Assembly: GCA_965214085.1 (NCBI GenBank)
Contig: OZ243937.1
Span: forward strand, 2,232,001 to 2,296,000
Source of the DNA: UBA6055 sp965214085
GTDB taxonomy: Bacteria > Chloroflexota > Anaerolineae > Aggregatilineales > Phototrophicaceae
Reading direction: 5' to 3'
DNA length: 64,000 nucleotides
Shown here: in pieces, positions 34,481-43,493 of the stretch
How the letters are laid out: each line of letters begins with the position of its first letter
How positions within the stretch are numbered: position 1 is the first letter of the stretch
Program-made: the position numbers and the translations under genes
The notes under the pieces: model-generated
What the model was told of the DNA's origin: nothing
Database searches by the model: none
What the model saw: the letters and a program-made list of their open reading frames with translations, nothing else

Positions 34481-35182
34481 TCATTCTGAACCAGTAGCGC
34501 CGTTGCCAGCGACAATCACCCCATCAACCAGCGAAAGCACGCGGTCCATTCGTGAGGCCAGCGACTGGTCATGCGTGACCAGGACGACGGTAGTGCCGTT
34601 TTCGTCTCTGATGGTAGAGAGCGCCTCCAAAACCGCTTCGCCGGACTGCGAATCCAGGTTGCCCGTTGGCTCGTCAGCCAGCAGAATCGGCGGGTCGTTG
34701 GCTAAGGCGCGGGCGATGGCGACGCGTTGCTGCTGCCCGCCGCTGAGCTCATTGGGGCGGTGGTGCAGGCGGCTGCCCAGCCCCAGCATTTCCAGCAGAT
34801 CTTGGGCTCGCTTGAAGGGTTTGTGTCGCCTGACCTGGGCGAATTCTATCGGCAAAGCGACATTTTCCAGGGCGGTAAGCGTCGGGATCAAATTGAAGAA
34901 TTGGAAGACGAAACCAATCTTCTGGTTGCGTATGTCGGTTAAGTCGCCCTCATTCATGCGCGTAACATCGACGCCGTCGATAGCGATAGTGCCGCTGGTT
35001 GGGCTGTCCAAGCCGCCTATAATCCCCAGCAGCGTGCTCTTGCCGCTGCCCGAAGGCCCGATAATGCTGATCATCTCATTACGATGTATCTCCAGGTTGA
35101 CGCCGCGCAAGGCATGCACCACATGCGTTCCCAGTTTCAGGTCTCGTGTGACAGCGCGCGCTTCAATGACGGGCGGATTCAT
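34481..35182 (-). CDS. LolD/MacB-type ABC transporter ATP-binding protein
   Basis: 233 aa. Walker A GPSGSGKSTL, signature ELSGGQQQRVAIARAL, Walker B ILLADEPTGNLDSQSG and THD are complete; the order and the ADEPTGNLD wording assign it to the LolD/MacB/FtsE group. These work with FtsX-like permeases in lipoprotein or peptide export, but no permease gene is adjacent here. Upstream neighbour rnj is 117 bases away on the same strand. Confidence 0.87.
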   Translation of the reverse strand: MNPPVIEARAVTRDLKLGTHVVHALRGVNLEIHRNEMISIIGPSGSGKSTLLGIIGGLDSPTSGTIAIDGVDVTRMNEGDLTDIRNQKIGFVFQFFNLIPTLTALENVALPIEFAQVRRHKPFKRAQDLLEMLGLGSRLHHRPNELSGGQQQRVAIARALANDPPILLADEPTGNLDSQSGEAVLEALSTIRDENGTTVVLVTHDQSLASRMDRVLSLVDGVIVAGNGATGSE

Positions 35183-35299
35183 CAGGCTGCGTTCTCCATC
35201 GTATTGTCGTGAATTAGTACGCAGCCTGCCAAGTATCGTTTCGATTTACCGGGCGCGCTATACGCGATCAATATGCCTGACGGGCGCGCCACCCCCAGC

Positions 35300-36961
35300 C
35301 TAGACCTCGTTGAGGATACTGAAAATCATCGGGCGGCGTTTGGTCTCGTTGTAGATGAGCTTGCTCAGATTTTCCTCCACCAAGGATTGCCGATTGCCGT
35401 TGAGATTACGCCGGCTGCGGCTGACAGTGTGCGTGATATTCTCGCGAATTTGAGCCAGGAAGTCTTCCGACTCTCGTAGATACACGAAGCCGCGCGATAC
35501 GATCCGCGGCTCGTCCACCAGCTTGCCGCTGCGCTGGTCCACGTTGACGCTGACCAGGACGAAGCCGTCCTTCGCCAGGATCTCGCGATCGCGAATTACG
35601 GCGCGCCCAATATCGCCAACGCCGCTGCCATCCACAAAGACATAGCCGCCCGGCTGCCGCTCGCCGACTGTGACGCCGCGCCCGTCCAGCTCGACAGTGG
35701 CGCCGTTCTCAATGACCGTGACGTTTTTTGCGCTCATGCCGTTGTCCACAGCCAGCTTGGCGTGCAAGTGTAAGTGACGAATTTCGCCGTGAACGGGTAT
35801 CAGGTTCTTGGGCTGCGTCAGATTCAGCATGAGGCGCATTTCTTCCTGACAGGCGTGGCCCGATACATGCACAGACTCGATAGGATCGTAGATGACATCC
35901 GCGCCGCGCTGTATCAAGCGGTTTATGGTGCGGTAGACCATTTCTTCGTTGCCGGGGATGGGATGCGATGACAGGATGATGGTGTCGTTCTCGCGCACAT
36001 CCAGCTGGCGATGACGGCCGCTGGCCAGCTTGCCCAAGACGGCCGCTGGCTCGCCTTGAGACCCTGTAACCATAAAGACCACTTTGTGCGCCGGCATGTT
36101 CTGCGCTTGGCCGATGTTGATCAGCATATCGTCAGCCACATTCAGATACCCCAGCTTGCGCGCGATCTTGGCGTATTCCGACATGGTATAGCCGGTGATG
36201 CAGACCTTGCGCTTGTGGTTGCGCGCGGCATTCACGACTTGCTGCACCCGCGACATCAACGAGGCGAAAGTCGCCACCATGATGCGGCCCTTGGCTTGCC
36301 GGAAGACGCGATCCAGGGCAGCGCCGATGACCGCCTCGGATTGCGTCCAGCCCGCTTTATCCGAGTTGGTGCTATCCGCCAGCAGCAGCGCAACGCCGCG
36401 CTGGGCGAAACCCGCCAAGCGAGCGTAGTCGGTCTTGCGGCCGTGCACGGGCGTGTTGTCGAACTTGTAGTCGCCAGTGACGACCACGACTCCGTAGGGC
36501 GTGTTGATGCCATAGCCGACGCAATCAGGGATGCTGTGACAGACGTGAAAGCTTTCCAGCTTAAAGGGCCCGATATTGATGGCGTCGCCAGCTTCAAAAG
36601 TATTCAGTTCGGTCGATTTCAGCAGCCGGGCATTCTTGAGTTTGACTTGCAGCAAGCCCGAGGTAAGCGGGGTCGCGTAGAGCGGGAGATCGGGAAAGGC
36701 TTTGACCAGATGCGTCACCGCGCCGATATGATCTTCGTGACCATGCGTGAAGCAGATGCCGTGCAAATGAATGTCATCGCGCTCTTCCAGCCAACGAAAG
36801 TCGGGGATGATGTAATCGACGCCGTGCATGTCATTTGCGGGAAACATGATGCCGCAATCGATCAGGAAGCCGTCTCCGCCGAGTTCAAAGAGAGTCATAT
36901 TCTTGCCGATCTCTCCCAAGCCCCCAATCGGAGTTATTTTGAATTTCGGTTGTTTTGCCAT
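35300..36961 (-). CDS. rnj: Ribonuclease J
   Basis: 553 aa. Beta-lactamase motif CFTHGHEDHIGAV (H-x-H-x-D-H, residues ~71-83), beta-CASP block with SSHPIPGNEEMVYRTINRL and SGHACQEEMRLMLNL, and the C-terminal domain ending RPMIFSILNEV. Full length. Acts as 5'-3' exo- and endoribonuclease in mRNA decay and rRNA maturation. GGAGAG precedes the ATG. Confidence 0.95.
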   Translation of the reverse strand: MAKQPKFKITPIGGLGEIGKNMTLFELGGDGFLIDCGIMFPANDMHGVDYIIPDFRWLEERDDIHLHGICFTHGHEDHIGAVTHLVKAFPDLPLYATPLTSGLLQVKLKNARLLKSTELNTFEAGDAINIGPFKLESFHVCHSIPDCVGYGINTPYGVVVVTGDYKFDNTPVHGRKTDYARLAGFAQRGVALLLADSTNSDKAGWTQSEAVIGAALDRVFRQAKGRIMVATFASLMSRVQQVVNAARNHKRKVCITGYTMSEYAKIARKLGYLNVADDMLINIGQAQNMPAHKVVFMVTGSQGEPAAVLGKLASGRHRQLDVRENDTIILSSHPIPGNEEMVYRTINRLIQRGADVIYDPIESVHVSGHACQEEMRLMLNLTQPKNLIPVHGEIRHLHLHAKLAVDNGMSAKNVTVIENGATVELDGRGVTVGERQPGGYVFVDGSGVGDIGRAVIRDREILAKDGFVLVSVNVDQRSGKLVDEPRIVSRGFVYLRESEDFLAQIRENITHTVSRSRRNLNGNRQSLVEENLSKLIYNETKRRPMIFSILNEV

Positions 36962-37181
36962 TTAGCGTGCTCTCCAAGCAGTAATTGCCCGCCGACATTC
37001 ATTGTCGTGGGATCTTCGAGGTTATATGGTGTTACGAAGATAAAAGCCGATCTAATTTCTCCGCTTCGGCCTGACGCCATTCAGTTCTGATCACGCCGTC
37101 GTCCGCGGCATGTTATAAGTCATGAATTCGGGTCAAACGCATCTTGCACCAAGTCAATTGTATCACAGGTAGCGGATCTGT

Positions 37182-38333
37182 TTAATCCCAGGTTTCGAAC
37201 GCGACAATCGCGCTGATCACGTCATCGAGTTCCGCTGGCGTCAACGCGTAGAAGAATGGCAAGCGCAGCAGCCGGTCGGCCACAGTTTCGGCCACCGGGC
37301 AGTCGCCGGCTTGCCCGCCATAGCGCTGGCCCATGTCCGACAGGTTCAGCGGCAGATAGTGGAAAACGCTCAGAATCCCGCGCTCTTTGAGGTGCTGGAT
37401 TAACGCCGTTCGCGCCTTGTATGACGGCAACACCAGGTAATACATGTGGTAGGCCTGCTCGCAATAGTCGGGCACGGTGGGCAATTGCACATCGTTTGCG
37501 GACGCCCAATGAGCCAGGCGCTCGTCATAGCATTCCCAGATCTCCCGCCGCCGCGCCTGGATGTCGGCCGCGCGTTGGAATTGCGCCCAGAGATAGGCCG
37601 CCAGCATATCGGAAGGCAGATAACTCGAGCCCAGGTCAACCCAGGTGTATTTATCCACCTGCCCGCGGAAGAAACGACCGCGGTCGGTGCCTTTCTCGCG
37701 GATGATTTCGGCGCGCTCGATCAAGCTGTCGTCATTGATCAGCAGGGCGCCGCCCTCGCCGCAAGTGAAGTTCTTGGTTTCATGAAAACTCTGCGTTGCG
37801 AGCTGGCCAAAGGCGCCAAGATTTCGCCCTTTATAGCGAGAGAAGAGCCCGTGGGCGTTGTCCTCGACCACGGCGATGCCCTGTTGATTCGCAAGCGCCA
37901 TGATCGCGTCCATCTCACAGGCGACGCCAGCATAGTGCACCAGAACAATAGCCCGCGTTCTGTCGCTGATTAAGCTGGGCAGCTTTCGCTCATCCAGATT
38001 CAGCGTATCCGGTCTGATATCGGCGAAGATCGGCTTGGCGCCGCGAAGCGCAAATGCATTGATGCTCGAGACAAAGGTGAAAGACGGGACGATGACCTCG
38101 TCGCCAGGCTGAATGTCGAGCAGGAGCGCGGCCATCTCCAGCGCGTGCGTGCAGGACGTCGTCAGGAAGGCCCGGGAGACACCCAGCGTCTGCTCCAGGA
38201 AATCGTGACACATCTTGCTGTATTTGCCATCGCCAGAGATATGCGACGAAGCCAGACTGTCGGCAATGCAATCGGTTTCAGTACCCAGGAAGGTCGGTCG
38301 ATTGAAGGGAATACGATATCTGGTCATTTCCAT
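37182..38333 (-). CDS. wecE: dTDP-4-amino-4,6-dideoxygalactose transaminase-like (WecE/RffA)
   Basis: 383 aa, DegT/DnrJ/EryC1 aminotransferase. RIPFNRPTFLGTETDCIADSL at the N-terminus, TSCTHALEMAALLL, VEDNAHGLFSRYKGRNLGAFG and the PLP lysine in SFHETKNFTCGEGGALLIND match WecE. It would aminate dTDP-4-keto-6-deoxyglucose, the RmlB product encoded at 22708. Followed downstream on the transcript by nothing, and preceded by the acetyltransferase gene 38 bases away. Confidence 0.87.
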   Translation of the reverse strand: MEMTRYRIPFNRPTFLGTETDCIADSLASSHISGDGKYSKMCHDFLEQTLGVSRAFLTTSCTHALEMAALLLDIQPGDEVIVPSFTFVSSINAFALRGAKPIFADIRPDTLNLDERKLPSLISDRTRAIVLVHYAGVACEMDAIMALANQQGIAVVEDNAHGLFSRYKGRNLGAFGQLATQSFHETKNFTCGEGGALLINDDSLIERAEIIREKGTDRGRFFRGQVDKYTWVDLGSSYLPSDMLAAYLWAQFQRAADIQARRREIWECYDERLAHWASANDVQLPTVPDYCEQAYHMYYLVLPSYKARTALIQHLKERGILSVFHYLPLNLSDMGQRYGGQAGDCPVAETVADRLLRLPFFYALTPAELDDVISAIVAFETWD

Positions 38334-38371
38334 CCATACGTCATGTCAAGCGTTAAAGATAGCCGGCTGCG

Positions 38372-39106
38372 TTAGTCAAACCACTTGTGAAACCACAATT
38401 CTACCGAGCGGGTTACGAATCCGCCGCGTTGATACAGCCTCTGCGCAGCGATATTCCGCCCTTGGGTGACGACGTTAAGGCGCTGCAAACCTTGCCCGGC
38501 AAACCAGCGCGCAGCATACTGCAGCATCCCGCCGGCGCAACCCAATCCGCGGGCGGACTCCGCCACGCCGACCAGCCCAATGTTGCCTTCGCCCACTGGC
38601 TTGCGCAAGTGGCAAGTGACAAAGCCGACAGCGCTATCATTTCTTTCCGCCACAACTACCGCAGCGCCCGACTCCTTGTCAAAGCTCTTCCGCAGCCAAA
38701 TTTGAAACATTTGCGTCGCCTTGTCGTGGCCAAACCGCCGATCGACGTAAAACCTGGACAGGCTAAAACTCGTGCCAGCTAATGGCAGCAGTTGCTCCAG
38801 GTCGCGCTCATTGCCGAGTCGAAAGCGAATGCTGTCCAGTTGAGGCATTGCAGGCGGAACATCGTAACGGGCGGACAGTGTGAGGCGAATGTCGACCAAA
38901 TCAAAGCCGCATGATTGCAGCGCAGCGATTGTAGTTTGGTCGGAGGCCTCAGCCAGGAAGTATAAGCAGTCGATGTCATTACGCTGGCACTCAGCCACCA
39001 GGTTTTTGCAGGAACGCAAGTCCACCTGTCGGCGAGCCGCGCGGGCTATGCGGCAACCGAAGTGCGCTGAATCCCATTTCAGGAAGTCAATGGACTGGAT
39101 TGTCAT
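38372..39106 (-). CDS. wecD: GNAT acetyltransferase, WecD/RffC-like
   Basis: 244 aa. C-terminal GNAT motif VGVAESARGLGCAGGMLQYAARWF (Q/R-x-x-G-x-G/A variant, here R-G-L-G-C-A) and NIAAQRLYQRGGF. The N-terminal half (FLKWDSAHFGCRIARA) agrees with WecD/RffC, which acetylates dTDP-4-amino-4,6-dideoxygalactose. Co-located with the WecE-like gene in the same orientation, overlapping the upstream glycosyltransferase gene by four bases, so the three form an operon. Confidence 0.8.
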   Translation of the reverse strand: MTIQSIDFLKWDSAHFGCRIARAARRQVDLRSCKNLVAECQRNDIDCLYFLAEASDQTTIAALQSCGFDLVDIRLTLSARYDVPPAMPQLDSIRFRLGNERDLEQLLPLAGTSFSLSRFYVDRRFGHDKATQMFQIWLRKSFDKESGAAVVVAERNDSAVGFVTCHLRKPVGEGNIGLVGVAESARGLGCAGGMLQYAARWFAGQGLQRLNVVTQGRNIAAQRLYQRGGFVTRSVELWFHKWFD

Positions 39107-40050
39107 TTGGCGTCTTCAACCGCCTCATCCGTCTGTTGACGCACCACATATGCCGGTCGATCCATAATTCGCAGGTACATCCGGGCCAAGTACTCGCCGA
39201 TTATCCCTAGCGCAAACATCTGCACGCCAGCAAATATCGACACCAGCGAAGCGGTAAACGTAAAGCCAGGCACTTCAAAGCGAAATGCAAACAACTGGCT
39301 CAAGACAATGTAAGCCAGAATCACCGAGCCAAAAGCGGTCATCAGCAATCCGAGCGCGCTGGCCAATCGCAGAGGCAAAGTACTGAAGCCCGTCATCATG
39401 TTGAAGGCATGGGTGACCAACTTGCCTAATGTATAGTTGGATTTGCCGATGGTACGCGGCGCGTGCGGCACGTGAATCGCCACAAAGCTGCTGGTCGCCC
39501 AGGTGAGCAGCACATCAATATTGACCAACGGACCGCGGAAGTGAGCGAAGCCTTCTCTTAAGTTGGCGCGGAAAACGCGAAATGCGCTGACATTGCGCGC
39601 GGTTTCGGCGCCCATCACGCCTTGCAGCACGACTTTGGTCGTTTGCGAAGCGATATTTCTCAGTAAGCCATGCCGCAAGTTAGCGGGCGAACCGTAGACG
39701 ACGTCGTAACCTTCGCCGAGTTTGTCCACGATTACCTTGACTTGGCTGGTCGGGTGCTGCAGGTCATCGTCCATTGTTACGATAAGTTCGCAAGTCGCCG
39801 CGCGGATCCCGCAGAGTAAGGCGTTGTGCTGGCCAAAATTGCGCATGAGTTTGAAGCCGCGCACAAAATCATGTTCCACCGACATCTGCTCAATGGCTCG
39901 CCAACTGCTATCGCCGCCATCGTCTTCTACCAGGATTACTTCAAAGCGGTCTGTGATTTTGGGAAGCTCCGCGGCCAATTCAATGACAAGCAGCGGAATG
40001 CTGTTCTCGCTGCGATAGACGGGAATGACAACCGAAATGGAAGGCATCAT
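39103..40050 (-). CDS. Membrane glycosyltransferase family 2 (ArnC/GtrB-like)
   Basis: 315 aa. N-terminal GT-A domain (ISVVIPVYRSENSIPLLVIEL, ILVEDDGGDSSW, TMDDDLQHPTSQV with D-D-D) and two C-terminal helices (about residues 228-256 and 264-292, ending GIIGEYLARMYLRI). This is the polyprenyl-phosphate sugar transferase layout. Being first in the operon with WecE/WecD-like genes, it probably loads or transfers the resulting acetamido sugar; inference. Confidence 0.87.
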   Translation of the reverse strand: MMPSISVVIPVYRSENSIPLLVIELAAELPKITDRFEVILVEDDGGDSSWRAIEQMSVEHDFVRGFKLMRNFGQHNALLCGIRAATCELIVTMDDDLQHPTSQVKVIVDKLGEGYDVVYGSPANLRHGLLRNIASQTTKVVLQGVMGAETARNVSAFRVFRANLREGFAHFRGPLVNIDVLLTWATSSFVAIHVPHAPRTIGKSNYTLGKLVTHAFNMMTGFSTLPLRLASALGLLMTAFGSVILAYIVLSQLFAFRFEVPGFTFTASLVSIFAGVQMFALGIIGEYLARMYLRIMDRPAYVVRQQTDEAVEDAK

Positions 40051-40408
40051 TTACATGAGGTCAGGGAATAAATCTGTGGCAGATCAGCAGAAATACCCAC
40101 CGTCCATTCCTTCAGCCGATAGGGCATTGTACGAATTATATCGGACCGATACGCATTCATGCCTGTAGGATTCCGCCACATTTGCCTGGTGTATGGGCTA
40201 TGCAATTGCGAGCGTTGACCGCATGAAGGTTTAATCCACGCGCAGCAATTTAATTCAGAAATTCCACCGTAGTATAATGTTAAGCATTGCGAATTGCAGG
40301 GGTCAAAGGATTCGGCAGATTATAATCCGCCAATTCGCGCGCAGGCAAACTATGCTATAATGCCGCGCGTTAAAATTAGACGCAGCATATGAAGGAGACC
40401 AGTACGCA
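40051..40408. promoter_or_regulatory. Divergent promoter region upstream of icd
   Basis: 358 bases with no gene. Three TATAAT hexamers face icd: 40273-40278, 40321-40326 and 40356-40361. The last is an extended -10 (TATGCTATAAT). TTGACC at about 40216 could be a -35 of another start. GGAG at about 40391 is the icd ribosome-binding site. No repeat or structured RNA recognised. Confidence 0.55.
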
Positions 40409-41665
40409 ATGGCTTACGACAGAATCAAAGCGCCCGACTCCGGCGAGAAGATCAGCTTCAGCAATGGGGAAATGCAGGTACCAGACAATCCAATCTTGCT
40501 CTTCATTGAAGGCGACGGCATCGGCTATGACATCATGACCGCCAGCAAGCGAATCTGGGATGCGGCCGTGGCGAAGGCCTACGCAGGCAAACGGCAAATC
40601 TCCTGGATGGAAGTCTACGCCGGTGAAAAAGCGGCCGGGGTCTATGACGGCGACTATATGCCTGAGGAGACATTTGCGGCTTTTCGCGAGTATAAAGTTG
40701 GGATCAAGGGACCGCTGACAACGCCAGTCGGCGGCGGTTTCCGCAGCTTGAATGTGACGCTGCGCCAAGTGCTGGACCTCTACAGCTGCGTGCGTCCCGT
40801 GCGCTGGTATGAGGGCGTGCCCAGCCCGCTCAAGCAGCCCGGAGACGTAGATGTTGTGATCTTCCGCGAGAACACCGAAGACACCTACGCTGGCATCGAG
40901 TTTGAGTCGGGTACTGAAGAAAATAAGAAACTGGCCGAATTCCTCAAGAACGAATTGGGCGCAACCAATTTCTTCGAGGATGCCGGTCTGGGCATCAAGC
41001 CGATCAGCCCCTTCGGCAGCAAGCGGTTGATCCGCGCCGCCATTCAGTATGCGATAGAGCGCAAGCGCGAAAGCGTCACACTGGTGCACAAAGGCAATAT
41101 CCAGAAGTTCACCGAAGGCGCCTTCCAAAAGTGGGGCTACGAGTTGGCTAGCGAAGAATTCCCCGAAGAGACGATCTCCTGGGACGAAGTCGCGGCTAAT
41201 CATGGCGGCAACGTGCCCGATGGCAAGATCCTGATTCAAGACACCATCGCCGATATCATGTTCCAGAAGATGCTGCTGCGCCCGCGGGAGCACGATGTGA
41301 TCGCCACGACAAATCTCAACGGCGACTATCTGAGCGACGCGCTGGCGGCTGAAGTTGGCGGGGTCGGCATCGCGCCGGGCGCCAATATCGGCGACGAGAT
41401 CGCGCTGTTTGAAGCCACCCACGGCACCGCGCCCAAGTACACCAACAAGGACATGGTCAATCCGGGTTCGCTGCTCTTCAGCGGCGTCATGATGCTGGAG
41501 CATCTCGACTGGTTCGAGGCGGCTGATTTAATCACGCGCGCCTATGAGAAAACCATCGAGCAGCGCTACGTCACTTATGACTTTGCGCGCCAGATGGAAA
41601 ACGCTACCAAAGTGGCCACGAGCGAGTTTGCCACCCGCATTATCGGGAACATGGACACGGTCTAG
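40409..41665 (+). CDS. icd: Isocitrate dehydrogenase (NADP+-type)
   Basis: 418 aa. Substrate loop TPVGGGFRSLNVTLRQVLDLYSCVRPVRWY (with the phosphorylatable Ser of E. coli Icd conserved), ENTEDTYAGIEFE, and the C-terminal NLNGDYLSDALAAEVGGVGIAPGANIGDEIALFEATHGTAPKY with metal-binding Asp. Full length. Makes 2-oxoglutarate in the TCA cycle. Coenzyme preference is assigned by family only. Monocistronic, with several promoters upstream. Confidence 0.95.
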   Translation: MAYDRIKAPDSGEKISFSNGEMQVPDNPILLFIEGDGIGYDIMTASKRIWDAAVAKAYAGKRQISWMEVYAGEKAAGVYDGDYMPEETFAAFREYKVGIKGPLTTPVGGGFRSLNVTLRQVLDLYSCVRPVRWYEGVPSPLKQPGDVDVVIFRENTEDTYAGIEFESGTEENKKLAEFLKNELGATNFFEDAGLGIKPISPFGSKRLIRAAIQYAIERKRESVTLVHKGNIQKFTEGAFQKWGYELASEEFPEETISWDEVAANHGGNVPDGKILIQDTIADIMFQKMLLRPREHDVIATTNLNGDYLSDALAAEVGGVGIAPGANIGDEIALFEATHGTAPKYTNKDMVNPGSLLFSGVMMLEHLDWFEAADLITRAYEKTIEQRYVTYDFARQMENATKVATSEFATRIIGNMDTV

Positions 41666-41689
41666 TCCGTTTGAAACTCCAGCGGCGCG

Positions 41690-41712
41690 AGGGCGATCCG
41701 GCGGGTCGCCCT
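41690..41712 (+). terminator. Possible terminator hairpin after icd
   Basis: AGGGCGA (41690-41696) pairs perfectly with TCGCCCT (41706-41712), nine-base loop. Only TTAAT follows instead of a T tract, so a rho-independent role is doubtful. Confidence 0.35.
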
Positions 41713-41871
41713 TAATGGACACTGCGCGAGACAACAGAGTGATTGCCGCGAATCGCAGTTGCGCTTGCGCCCGCGGTTTATCGGCTCGCCGACGGAGACA
41801 AGTATGAGTTGCCTGGAATCGAGCGTCGAATAGACTAGAGTTGTACCGACCAATTGCCCGGCCGGCTATTG

Positions 41872-43029
41872 ATGCCCAGCAATAGAGCAGACCTAAAGCC
41901 CGCCATCGCAGGGTATTTCAGGCGAACGCAATCCCAGCATAGCGCATGGCGAAGTTTGCTCGTCCTCATGCTAGCGGCTTTGTTGATTGCGGCGAGCGTG
42001 GCGCTGCTTCCGCCATGGCTGATTTTGCCAGCAGCCGCGCTTCTGGTTTTGACAGCGCTCTTATTCGCCTTTCGGGCGCGACCGAAACGTATACGGGTTC
42101 GCCTGGACAATGGCTTGTTCACCGTCTCCGGCGACGGCTACGACATCCGCTTGACGGCTCCTTTCCGCTGCAAGGCGGGCGTCGAACGCAGGATGTCGGC
42201 GCGCTCCGGCCAGGAAACCTGTTTCATCCGCATGGTCATTGATGCGCACGGCAAGCCACTGGTCTTTGAAGAGCAAGTGCAGGCCGGTTATATTCCGCCA
42301 CAGTTGGATGAAATCGTGGGGATATCCAGCGCGCTGGGCATGGCGGAATTGACGAGCCTGACACCCTATCCCGGCACACTCTGGGCGCTTATCGAACGTT
42401 TGCGCAGCCTGGAGCAGTCGACCAGGCGCGCTGAGGCGGACGAGCGGATTCAAAGCCTCACTCGCATTGCTGAGCGACATATATCCCACAAACGCTACAG
42501 TGATGCCATCGAAATATATTCGACCATCATTCGCCAAGCGCCTGACGCGGCTTCCGCCTACTTCGGCCGCGGTTCTGCGCGATACTTTGCGCGGCAAGAC
42601 CTGGAAAAAGCCGTTAACGATCTGACGACGACCCTGCGCCTGGATCCCCAGCGGCATGAAGTCTATCGCGTGCGAGCGCTGGCGCGGGCTGCGCTGGGGG
42701 ATTGGACCAGCCTGCGCGATGACTGCTCGGCCGCGCTGCGATCCCTGGCGCCGACCGCGGAGCTATACAATTTGCGCGGGACCGCCTGCTATCGTCTGGA
42801 AGATTATGAGGGCGCAATGGCCGATTTTGAAGCCGCCGTCAAGCTGGAGCCGGGACGGTCTGAGTCACACTACAATCGCGGACTGGCCCGGCAGCAAGCT
42901 GGCCGAAGCAGCGAGGCGCTGGCTGATTTCGAGCAGGCGCTGCGCCTCAATCCGGAATTTGAACCGGCGGCGCGCAGCCTCGACGCCTTGCGATCTCAAA
43001 ACAAGAGCGCGGTCAAAGCACAGAATTGA
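41872..43029 (+). CDS. TPR-repeat membrane protein
   Basis: 385 aa from ATG 41872 (a TTG six codons earlier is possible). Two adjacent helices at about residues 26-62 (LLVLMLAALLIAASVALL, LILPAAALLVLTALLFAFRA), a beta-type middle domain, then four to five TPRs from residue ~210 (HISHKRYSDAIEIYSTIIRQAPDAASAYFGRG ... YNRGLARQQAGRSSEALADFEQALRLNPEFEPA). TPRs bind protein partners; no function is evident. The last 17 bases overlap the convergent arsC gene. Confidence 0.83.
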   Translation: MPSNRADLKPAIAGYFRRTQSQHSAWRSLLVLMLAALLIAASVALLPPWLILPAAALLVLTALLFAFRARPKRIRVRLDNGLFTVSGDGYDIRLTAPFRCKAGVERRMSARSGQETCFIRMVIDAHGKPLVFEEQVQAGYIPPQLDEIVGISSALGMAELTSLTPYPGTLWALIERLRSLEQSTRRAEADERIQSLTRIAERHISHKRYSDAIEIYSTIIRQAPDAASAYFGRGSARYFARQDLEKAVNDLTTTLRLDPQRHEVYRVRALARAALGDWTSLRDDCSAALRSLAPTAELYNLRGTACYRLEDYEGAMADFEAAVKLEPGRSESHYNRGLARQQAGRSSEALADFEQALRLNPEFEPAARSLDALRSQNKSAVKAQN

Positions 43030-43423
43030 TCCAGGCGCGCAGTTTCGCTTCCAAGCCTTCGCGAACCTCTCCAAAGGACGCCAGGATCAAGCTGTCATCG
43101 CCGTCAACCGCGGCTGGATCGGGAAAGCTCCAGTGGATGCGCTGAGCCGGTCCGGGAAAATGCGGGCAGGCGTCGGCAGCTTGATCACAGACGGTTATCA
43201 CATAGTCAAATTCAGTCTCAAGGTATTGGGCAAGGTGTTCGGAACGTTGCAATGAAATGTCAATGCCGTGATCTTGCATGGCGCGAACCGCGAAGGGATT
43301 GACTGTCGACGGCTTGGCGCCGGCGCTGTACACCTCGACCTTGTCGCCGGCCAGGTGACGCAATAGTCCTTCGCCCATTTGGGAACGGGCGGAATTCGCC
43401 GTACAGAGAATGAGTACCTTCAT
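43013..43423 (-). CDS. arsC: Thioredoxin-type arsenate reductase / low-MW phosphatase-like protein
   Basis: 136 aa from ATG 43423 (AAGGAAGG upstream; 12 more codons are open). P-loop CTANSARSQ (C-x5-R-S, residues ~8-16) and CDQAADAC (two Cys seven apart, the ArsC redox pair) plus FPDPAAV agree with thioredoxin-coupled ArsC of the Staphylococcus/Bacillus type. Reduces arsenate to arsenite. No arsenite exporter or ArsR repressor is adjacent. Confidence 0.88.
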   Translation of the reverse strand: MKVLILCTANSARSQMGEGLLRHLAGDKVEVYSAGAKPSTVNPFAVRAMQDHGIDISLQRSEHLAQYLETEFDYVITVCDQAADACPHFPGPAQRIHWSFPDPAAVDGDDSLILASFGEVREGLEAKLRAWINSVL

Positions 43424-43493
43424 GCGTTCCTTCCTTTGCTGATTTGAGACGCGCTGCAAACTTCGTCAACAGCGTGAGCAACACATGCCGCTG

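Noticed and set aside
36011..37090. Long plus-strand open frame (359 codons) opposite ribonuclease J
   Set aside because: It is the antisense shadow of a clear RNase J gene; low-quality His/Asp/Arg-rich sequence with no motif.
40376..41503. Long minus-strand open frame opposite icd
   Set aside because: Shadow of the icd coding frame; no domain and no start signal.
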